DNA from: Patescibacteria group bacterium
GTDB taxonomy: Bacteria; Patescibacteriota; Dojkabacteria; JAHIVN01
Reading direction: 5' to 3'
Assembly: GCA_018816645.1 (NCBI GenBank)
Contig: JAHIVN010000126.1
Coordinates: 1 to 42,318, forward strand
DNA: 42,318 nucleotides
The first letter of the stretch is position 1, and each line of letters starts with the position of its first letter. Positions 26,226-31,903 of this stretch are shown here, in pieces. The position numbers and the translations under genes were made by a program. The notes below the pieces were generated by a model, which was not told the DNA's origin, made no database searches, and saw only the letters and a program-made list of their open reading frames with translations.

Positions 26226-26744
26226 ATGACAGAAAAAGAGATAATTGAAAGAATAGTTAAGGGAGATAAATATTTATTCGCTAAGCTATACAAGTATTAT
26301 TATTCATATGTATTTTACCGTATATATAACTTTATCGGTAATATCACAGAAGCCGAAGATCTGGTCCAGAACGTTTGGATCAAAATATATTTTGCAATTA
26401 ATAAATTTAAAAGTGACTCGTCCTTTAAGACTTGGATTTATAAAATTACTACTAACGAATGTATTAATTATCTTAAAAGTAAAAGAGTATTAATTGATCT
26501 TGATCGCATAGTTGATACACTCCAAGTTTCAAGAGATCCGACAAAGGATATTGAGAATGAAATTGATGTGACAAATTTGCTAAGTATATTGTCTAAGTTA
26601 GAAAGGACATTGTTAGTGTTTAAGTATATTGACGAGTACACATATGTGGAAATCAGTCAAATAACTGGACTTTCTGAAAGTGCGGTAAAAATGAGAATAA
26701 ATAGAGCAAAAATTAAACTTAAAAATGAGAAAAATAATGCATGA
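26226..26744 (+). CDS. ECF-type RNA polymerase sigma factor (second)
   Basis: The product has 172 residues. Region 2: LFAKLYKYYYSYVFYRIYNF, TEAEDLVQNVWIKIYFAINK, FKTWIYKITTNECINYLKSK. Region 4: LSILSKLERTLLVFKYIDEY then TYVEISQITGLSESAVKMRI and NRAKIKLK. The start is the ATG at 26226. A longer frame from 26184 only adds AT-rich upstream DNA that includes TATGATAAT. It overlaps the next gene by eight bases (ATGCATGA), so the two are coupled. It sits inside the segment bounded by 94-bp direct repeats. Confidence 0.93.
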   Translation: MTEKEIIERIVKGDKYLFAKLYKYYYSYVFYRIYNFIGNITEAEDLVQNVWIKIYFAINKFKSDSSFKTWIYKITTNECINYLKSKRVLIDLDRIVDTLQVSRDPTKDIENEIDVTNLLSILSKLERTLLVFKYIDEYTYVEISQITGLSESAVKMRINRAKIKLKNEKNNA

Positions 26745-26955
26745 AATAAAACAATTATTTATAAAAGAACAAAAGCAAGTGAAACCAGTAAAACCAAGTG
26801 TCGAAAGAATCCTGGCTAAAATTGAATTACTTGAGATTCTTCAATCTTTCTTGGAACTATATGTAGAAGTCCCTTCAATATATTTTAATAAATTAATTTT
26901 TAATAACAGAAAGCATGGAAAATCAAATTCTCGTGCAAATTCAAGAGTGGGATGA
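26737..26955 (+). CDS. Small coupled protein, possible anti-sigma factor
   Basis: The product has 72 residues. It starts inside the stop of the ECF sigma gene and ends 41 bases inside the next gene. It is Lys/Gln-rich at first (LFIKEQKQVKPVKPSVERIL), then amphipathic (KIELLEILQSFLELYVEVPS), with a basic tail. There is no membrane helix or zinc motif. The coupled position fits a sigma-binding regulator, but there is no sequence proof. Tight overlaps on both sides support that it is translated. Confidence 0.6.
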   Translation: MHEIKQLFIKEQKQVKPVKPSVERILAKIELLEILQSFLELYVEVPSIYFNKLIFNNRKHGKSNSRANSRVG

Positions 26956-27739
26956 TATCCTGCTCAATTCCGTGAATGGAGTCGTAACTTCATTCTCTAC
27001 ATTTCTCCCAAATATTTTGGGTGCACTAGTACTGCTAATTATGGGAGTAATAGTATCTAAGTACTTAAGAAGGTTTACGAAAGGTCTTTTGACAAGAGCA
27101 AGGTTAATTAAGATTTTTGGTGAGGCAAAAATCGATGAAAAGCTTGACAAGGCTGGAGTTAAAGTAAGTATTATTGACATATTTGCAAATTCTGTATACT
27201 GGGCATCAATGCTTGTTGTATTGATGGCGGTTGCTGATGTACTTAACCTTTCCGTTGTTACTAACACAATTGGCAGCTTAATTGCTTATATTCCAAGCAT
27301 TATTGCTGGAATCTTAGTCATTATAGTAACCGTTGCAGCCGCCAACCTTGTTAGAGATATCGTAAAAAGTAGCCTTGATCAAGTAGAAGCTACATACAGT
27401 AAAGCTTTAAGTAGTGTATCATATGCATTAATACTTTTATTTGGTTCTGTTATCGCTATTAATCAAGTTGGTATAGATATTACCATCATCACAGCAAATA
27501 TAACCGTAATTGTTGTAGGTGTAGCTTTAACAGTAGCTTTATCACTTGGACTTGGGTCGAAAGATATTGTAGCAAACATTCTTGCTGGACATTATCTTAA
27601 AAAAGAGTTCAGCAAAGGTGATAAAATCTCTTTAGGAAACGTTTCTGGTACAGTTGAAAAAATCACTGATACTAATATAATCTTAAAGACTGACAAAGGT
27701 ACAATTGTTGTAGCTAACAACAAAGTGATGATGTCATAA
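26915..27739 (+). CDS. MscS-like mechanosensitive channel / conserved TM-helix protein
   Basis: The product has 274 residues. Membrane helices lie at about 29-48 (LPNILGALVLLIMGVIVSKY), 85-110, 120-148 (LIAYIPSIIAGILVIIVTVA) and 165-210, the last being the pore-like Gly/Ala-rich helix (VVGVALTVALSLGLGSKDIV). A small beta domain follows (FSKGDKISLGNVSGTVEKIT, NIILKTDKGTIVVANN), as in MscS. The C-terminal alpha/beta vestibule is missing, so this is the short type with PF05552-like helix repeats. As the third gene behind an ECF sigma factor it may be the output of an envelope or osmotic stress response. Confidence 0.85.
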   Translation: MENQILVQIQEWDDILLNSVNGVVTSFSTFLPNILGALVLLIMGVIVSKYLRRFTKGLLTRARLIKIFGEAKIDEKLDKAGVKVSIIDIFANSVYWASMLVVLMAVADVLNLSVVTNTIGSLIAYIPSIIAGILVIIVTVAAANLVRDIVKSSLDQVEATYSKALSSVSYALILLFGSVIAINQVGIDITIITANITVIVVGVALTVALSLGLGSKDIVANILAGHYLKKEFSKGDKISLGNVSGTVEKITDTNIILKTDKGTIVVANNKVMMS

Positions 27740-27750
27740 TTGAGCTCTTT

Positions 27751-27784
27751 GAGTGGCAATCGTATACGATTGCCACTCTTTTTT
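27751..27784 (+). terminator. Strong terminator of the ECF/MscS operon
   Basis: GAGTGGCAATCGTA (27751-27764) and its exact complement TACGATTGCCACTC (27765-27778) form a perfect palindrome followed by six T residues. It begins 11 bases after the stop codon. Just after it the 13-base unit TTTTTATCAAGAC is repeated in tandem. Confidence 0.92.
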
Positions 27785-27948
27785 ATCAAGACTTTTTATC
27801 AAGACTCTGTTATAAAATAGTATTAAGTTGCTTCGTTTATTGCATAGGGCGAGAGCCGAGAGAAAGTTTGATCAAGATTAAATTCTTCGTAAGAATAATT
27901 GCAAGCCTTCTGAACTGTGTCTAGAATAAAAAATGAAGAGTGACGATT

Positions 27949-28720
27949 TCAAAACTCGAAAAGTCTTGTCCTGATTAATTTAAAGTAATGTCTCATCACA
28001 AAAATCTTATACAGTCTGCCATACGCTTCGATTGACTTTTCGTAAAACCTGTCTATTCTTCGATTTGTATTATCACTATGTGCAAAAAGTCTCTCAAGCT
28101 TCCACCTCTTAGTACAATAGCCTTTATTCTTCTCGTAAATATCCTCATAACTCCTAATTTCTGTACTACTTCTATACTCAATAACAGGTATCCCCCCTAA
28201 ATTCAGACAATCCTTCCTAAAATACTCTTTATCATATGCCTTATCGGCACCTAGCCTCTTTCTTAAAACAAATGCTTTCTTTATAAGCTGTAATCCAAAC
28301 AAAGAATCAAGTTCTGCCGCCTTACTAAATATCCATACAAGTGGATTCCCATTTCCATCACAATACACATGTCTTTTTATTCCTACACTGTTATACTTCC
28401 CCGAATAATTTACTTCCTTTCGCCCCCTTTTTACTTTCAGCTAAGCTCCCATCAATGTAACCATTCACTAGGTTTAGTTTCCCTAGATCTAGTACCTTAT
28501 GTTGAAGATCACGAATAATGTCATCCCATACTCCTAATTCGTCATATTCCTTTATTCTCCTCCAACAGGTAACCCCAGGCGGATAGTATTTGGGCATATC
28601 GTTCCATCTGATTGCTGTGGAAAGAAAGTAGAGTATCTCATTTATTACTTCTCTATCATCTACTCTCGGTCTTCCTGTTTTAGCTGGAAACGGAAGGTAG
28701 TCCTTTATGGCTGTCCATTC
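27949..28720 (-). pseudogene. Broken IS5-type DDE transposase
   Basis: Minus-strand fragments join into one transposase. The N-terminal part reads EWTAIKDYLPFPAKTGRPRV, DDREVINEILYFLSTAIRW and PGVTCWRRIKEYDELGVWDD, then the first Asp in GYIDGSLAESKK. The second part holds YNSVGIKRHVYCDGNGNPLV, the second Asp in GADKAYDKEYF, and the Glu in RWKLERLFAHSDN. They are out of frame by one base at a run of five A and five G (28423-28432). A TAG at 28723-28721 cuts the N-terminus off from the only nearby ATG (28752), which is in another frame. A +1 insertion in the homopolymer is the simplest cause. An assembly error is possible. Confidence 0.85.
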
Positions 28721-28825
28721 CTATTCTTTTTGATTGTTAAAGTGACTTTCATTTCTGCAGGCAGTAATTGATAATTTTATTTACTTCCTACATTTTAGCT
28801 TAACTACTTTATCTTTTCGAGTTTT
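27951..28825. mobile_element. IS5-family-like insertion sequence remnant
   Basis: The transposase pseudogene is bracketed by inverted repeats: AAAACTCGAAAAG at 27951-27963 and CTTTTCGAGTTTT at 28813-28825, with partly matching flanks. An element of about 0.88 kb is normal for the smaller IS5 subgroups. I see no clear target duplication. The left terminal repeat overlaps the end of the transposase frame. Confidence 0.75.
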
Positions 28826-28917
28826 AAAATGGTTCGAGAATGTATTTGCATTAATTAGTTCTATCCATCTTAATATCCTTATTGTTTGACGCAGTTAACT
28901 CCTAATGTGTGGTTTTC

Positions 28918-28959
28918 TTTGCTTTGAGAACCCAGATTCATCTGGGTTCTCAAAGCAAA
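28918..28959. repeat. Perfect 20-bp-arm inverted repeat
   Basis: The arms TTTGCTTTGAGAACCCAGAT and ATCTGGGTTCTCAAAGCAAA are separated by two bases. No T run follows on either strand, so a terminator role is unclear. It ends two bases before the right copy of the 94-bp repeat, at the edge of the inserted segment. Confidence 0.88.
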
Positions 28960-28961
28960 TA

Positions 28962-29055
28962 TACATTATCAAAATAAAAAGCGGAATAATGTCCGAAGCT
29001 CGAACCAACCCTAATCTTTTATCCCCATTTCCCCCCTTGGTCCTGTAACAAACAT
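28962..29055. repeat. 94-bp direct repeat, right copy
   Basis: This copy matches 25896-25989 with two mismatches. It includes the real 3' end of the TrmB-type gene at 29011 and, downstream of it, a copy of the GyrI-like gene's upstream region that now has no gene behind it. Confidence 0.92.
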
Positions 29056-29862
29056 CTCTATTGCATCCTTCCAGACATAATCAAAAAGTTGTTTTTGTAA
29101 AGTCGCTAAATACTTGTTTTGGACCTCGATACACAGTAATTCATTATTTCTATAATCAAGCATACCCACAACATCGTTGTAAATATAAATCTCAAATTTA
29201 ATCTCAAGTATCTTTGGATCTATATACCTAAGCTTCTGGTGATTTTCGATATACTCAGTAACATCAGTCCAACCAGGCATGAAACTTTCATTTGTCAGGT
29301 CATAATGCACAATACCACGGTGAACCGCTTCCTGCCTGTATTTCTCCGCAAAACTTGCCTGCAGAAATGCGGATAGCCGGGAGACTTCAAAGATTCGCAT
29401 CTTCTTCCTGGCTCTTAATGTATTCCAAATAACTTGTTTAAGCCCCTCAACTCCATAATAATGCAAGACATTTGACTCATCCTTAGTACTCCCTTTGGCA
29501 AATTCAGAAAAGTTTGTCTGCATCAAGTCGAGAGATTTCTTTAAGGCATCCACTTCCGCCTCTTTCACCTCGACTAGACTCGCTAAATTTTTGTAGGGGA
29601 AAGCTCTATATAACTTGCTTGAGCTTGTATTCTCTAGAGTAATAAGGTTTTTATCAACCAAAGCCTCCAGAATACTATCTATTATGGACCTTCCAATACC
29701 CGTTAGTTTATGTAGTTTGTAAGATGTTGCAACACCCGCCCTAGTAAGCTCAATATAGATCAATGCCTCATTTTCAGTCAAACCAAATTCTTTCAGGTTC
29801 TCGATTAGAGCAAGCCTCTGGCTTTCTTCAATTTTACTTTTGGATTTAATTTCTTTAGTCAT
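29011..29862 (-). CDS. TrmB-family transcriptional regulator
   Basis: The product has 283 residues from the ATG at 29862. The winged helix lies at about 15-95: LKEFGLTENEALIYIELTRA, ATSYKLHKLTGIGRSIIDSI, LEALVDKNLITL, YRAFPYKNLASL. A coiled coil (about 98-125) and an effector-like C-terminal domain (about 130-283) follow. This is the usual TrmB layout, in which sugars or other ligands tune DNA binding. A longer frame from 29925 is unlikely, because TATAAT (29874-29869) lies six bases before the chosen ATG, which makes the mRNA nearly or fully leaderless. Its last codons lie in the 94-bp repeat. Confidence 0.85.
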   Translation of the reverse strand: MTKEIKSKSKIEESQRLALIENLKEFGLTENEALIYIELTRAGVATSYKLHKLTGIGRSIIDSILEALVDKNLITLENTSSSKLYRAFPYKNLASLVEVKEAEVDALKKSLDLMQTNFSEFAKGSTKDESNVLHYYGVEGLKQVIWNTLRARKKMRIFEVSRLSAFLQASFAEKYRQEAVHRGIVHYDLTNESFMPGWTDVTEYIENHQKLRYIDPKILEIKFEIYIYNDVVGMLDYRNNELLCIEVQNKYLATLQKQLFDYVWKDAIEMFVTGPRGEMGIKD

Positions 29863-29868
29863 AATGAA

Positions 29869-29877
29869 ATTATAACA
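29869..29877 (-). promoter_or_regulatory. Extended -10 promoter of the TrmB-type gene
   Basis: On the minus strand TGTTATAAT (TGnTATAAT). The box ends six bases before the ATG at 29862, as for the gene at 19605. No convincing -35 box is seen. Confidence 0.6.
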
Positions 29878-29989
29878 TTTCTGCAGCAACACAACTACAC
29901 TGTTGCTGATATAAACGTCGAACACTCCATAGTTGCAGATATCTTAGACTTTTTTATAGATGTAAATTTTGATAGTAAAATTACGCATA

Positions 29990-30721
29990 ATGAAAAAAAT
30001 ATTACTAATTGATGATAACAACGAAATAAGCAAGAAACTATTTGAAATGCTGTCCTTGCCCAGCAGCCGATTAGAGGCTACACGGTTAGATATCAAAGAA
30101 TTCTTAAATCTCAATGAGACAGACAAACTACTAAAGAAAGTTGTGCACAGCAAACCAGACAAGTATGACTGCATGATCATTGCTCCGATGAGCTTTAGTT
30201 ATGATCACACCGGAGATCAAAAAACAAGATTGGATTTCAAGGTGTGGGATGAGCTTTTTGGTATAAACCTAAAGATTCCCGCATTGCTTATGGATCATGC
30301 AGACAAAATAGTCAAGAAGGATGGGTCTATTATAAATCTGATCTCTGCAGATTATATGTTAGGGTCGTTCGTTAGTAAGATTTACTCTGCCAGCATGGCG
30401 GCAAAGGTCAGCCTCGTGAAAAGCTATGCCAATCTTCTTGGGAAGCAGAAAATTAGAGTAAATGGAGTCGCTGCTGGCTGGGTCAGGGAAGTGATGAATG
30501 AGGAAAGCTATCCGAAAGCTCTTTTGAATGAAATCCTCAAGTTTACTCCAATCGAAAGAATGGCTTCTGCAGAGGAGATAGCAAAAGTGTTCTGCTGGCT
30601 CGCAAGTAAAGAAGCTTCTTTCATATCAGGACAAGTTATCCATGTTGATGGGGGATACTACAATGTTGATCCGGTAACTAGATTGGAAGGGGATTGTGTG
30701 AAGATTCAAGGGACTTTGTAA
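29990..30721 (+). CDS. SDR-fold protein with degenerate active site
   Basis: The product has 243 residues from the ATG at 29990; an earlier TTG at 29969 is less likely. The C-terminal two thirds are clearly short-chain dehydrogenase: FKVWDELFGINLKIPALLMD, GSIINLISADYMLGS, IYSASMAAKVSLVKSYANLL, IRVNGVAAGWV and the ending ASFISGQVIHVDGGYYNVDP. Two essential features are missing. The TGxxxGIG cofactor loop is replaced by IDDNNEIS, and the YxxxK motif is Y132-SAS-M136. S119 and Y132 remain. It may be a binding or scaffold protein rather than an oxidoreductase, or use a changed mechanism. Confidence 0.82.
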   Translation: MKKILLIDDNNEISKKLFEMLSLPSSRLEATRLDIKEFLNLNETDKLLKKVVHSKPDKYDCMIIAPMSFSYDHTGDQKTRLDFKVWDELFGINLKIPALLMDHADKIVKKDGSIINLISADYMLGSFVSKIYSASMAAKVSLVKSYANLLGKQKIRVNGVAAGWVREVMNEESYPKALLNEILKFTPIERMASAEEIAKVFCWLASKEASFISGQVIHVDGGYYNVDPVTRLEGDCVKIQGTL

Positions 30722-30750
30722 CAAGACACTAGCATGTCAGCCTCTGGCAA

Positions 30751-30852
30751 AAGCGGTGGACCATGCCTTCTCCCGCTCTGCGGGATTCGGCAGGTCTCTG
30801 CTTGTTGCCATTCGCCCTGCGCCTTGCTTGGGCTCATGGACAAGCGGTGGAC
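30751..30852. repeat. Short direct repeat of the tRNA-Gly 3' end enclosing a GC-rich segment
   Basis: AAGCGGTGGAC occurs at 30751-30761 and again at 30842-30852, where it is the 3' end of tRNA-Gly. The 80 bases between are far more GC-rich than the neighbourhood and contain the hairpin CCCGC-TCT-GCGGG. The layout resembles a tiny att-bounded insertion. Confidence 0.45.
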
Positions 30853-30916
30853 GGGATTCGAACCCGCGACCTTTTCCTTGGCAAGGAAATATTCTAGCCA
30901 ACTGAACTACCACCGC
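30843..30916 (-). tRNA. tRNA-Gly (anticodon GCC)
   Basis: The minus strand folds as a normal cloverleaf: acceptor GCGGTGG/CCACCGC, D arm AGTTCAGTTGGCTAGAAT, anticodon stem-loop TTTCC-TTGCCAA-GGAAA with GCC, T arm GCGGG-TTCGAAT-CCCGT, and discriminator T (U73), as usual for tRNA-Gly. CCA is not encoded. Antisense translation across it gives the spurious WTGFEPATFSLA string. Confidence 0.97.
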
Positions 30917-30961
30917 ATCCTCACAATTATATTAACTTCTTTTGAAATAAACAACCCTGAT

Positions 30962-31600
30962 TCACCAATATTGCTCTGACCAATGCGGAGCCGGAGTTTC
31001 TTTGCCATATAAGGATCGTTCCAAATCTCTCTGGACATGAAGTAGGTAGCTAATCCCAGTTTCATCAGTACCTGGTATTTGGCCGAAGATATCAGAAATG
31101 TCAAAGGTGAACTGCAAAAGAGCTTGTCCAGGCCTAGAATTCACTACAACTTCAACAATCTTTCTAATGGAAAGTGCTTCCTTCAGATAATTAATTGCAG
31201 TCGTATCTTCCAGATACTTATAGTAATCTGCGAATCCAATTGCCATAGAATATCTCCAAATCATAACAAGCACCCCGAACTCATTCCCCTCCAATCCTGA
31301 TCTCATTCCTCCACCATACTCCGGATAAAAACGAACAGGATTAAAGTCAATTTTGATTTGGTTGAAACCATTATTACCTGCCGACAAATCCAGTGTAGCC
31401 CTAAGAAAGTTTTTGACTCTTACCTGTTCCATCGATATTACAGCATCTTCGGCCACATCAACTGCCCCTAGTCTTCTCAACTGATATCTATATGCAGCAA
31501 CTGCAGCAAAGTAGAGTACCTTGATTCTTGTCCTAGTAACAAGCCTTTCAACAGTGAAGTTCTGTTCTAGCATTTCATAACTAGGCTTTTGATCCTCCAT
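30962..31600 (-). CDS. Protein of unknown family between two tRNA genes
   Basis: The product has 212 residues from the ATG at 31600. I do not recognise it. It is soluble, with helical N-terminal LVTRTRIKVLYFAAVAAYRY and strand-like VRVKNFLRATLDLSAG, GFNQIKIDFNPVRFYPEYGG, FGVLVMIWRYSMAIGF and ALLQFTFDIS. TATAAT (31618-31613, minus) lies 12 bases before this ATG, so an earlier ATG at 31621 would overlap the -10 box. It lies 29 bases after tRNA-Val and 45 before tRNA-Gly on the same strand, so read-through of all three is possible. Confidence 0.75.
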   Translation of the reverse strand: MEDQKPSYEMLEQNFTVERLVTRTRIKVLYFAAVAAYRYQLRRLGAVDVAEDAVISMEQVRVKNFLRATLDLSAGNNGFNQIKIDFNPVRFYPEYGGGMRSGLEGNEFGVLVMIWRYSMAIGFADYYKYLEDTTAINYLKEALSIRKIVEVVVNSRPGQALLQFTFDISDIFGQIPGTDETGISYLLHVQRDLERSLYGKETPAPHWSEQYW

Positions 31601-31629
31601 AGAAAGATGAGAATTATACATATTGAATA

Positions 31630-31703
31630 TGGGCGGTATAGGAATCGAACCTATGACCTTTCGGATGTAAGCCGAATGCTCTAACCTGCTGAGCTAACCG
31701 CCC
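31630..31703 (-). tRNA. tRNA-Val (anticodon UAC)
   Basis: The minus strand has acceptor GGGCGGT/ACCGCCC, D arm TAGCTCAGCAGGTTAGAGCA, anticodon stem-loop TTCGG-CTTACAT-CCGAA with TAC, T arm ATAGG-TTCGATT-CCTAT and discriminator A. CCA is not encoded. Confidence 0.97.
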
Positions 31704-31733
31704 ATACATTCTTCGGAACCAAACTGCTGCACG

Positions 31734-31759
31734 CCCGACGTAGCCTTGGCGAAGTCGGG
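31734..31759. repeat. GC-rich palindromic repeat CCCGAC...GTCGGG
   Basis: Six-base arms around GTAGCCTTGGCGAA, 30 bases upstream of tRNA-Val on the minus strand. I recall similar CCCGACGTAGC...GCGAAGTCGGG units from Patescibacteria genomes, but this needs checking. Confidence 0.55.
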
Positions 31760-31851
31760 AGTAAGCATCAACATTAATTTTAAATAGCTTCACGGGGCAG
31801 TTCTCAAAGAACTATGATAATTTTACTATAGATACTGAAAGATTAGCAAGA

Positions 31852-31884
31852 AAGAAAAGCAGCCGGACCAGAGGCTCGCCTGCT
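31852..31884 (-). terminator. Possible terminator after the TolB-like gene
   Basis: On the minus strand AGCAG (31884-31880) pairs with CTGCT (31862-31858), with a smaller GAGCC/GGCT alternative inside, followed by TTTTCTTT. The stem is short and bulged, so this is tentative. Confidence 0.4.
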
Positions 31885-31903
31885 TAAGACATTTTTGAAT
31901 CAG

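Noticed and set aside
28423-28432. Programmed frameshift in the IS5-type transposase
   Set aside because: The shift needed is +1, the -1 frame hits a stop within five codons, and an additional nonsense codon upstream indicates decay.
30734-30979. 81-codon plus-strand frame with the string WTGFEPATFSLA
   Set aside because: It is the antisense translation of tRNA-Gly and its GC-rich flank; this string is a well-known artefact of tRNA genes.
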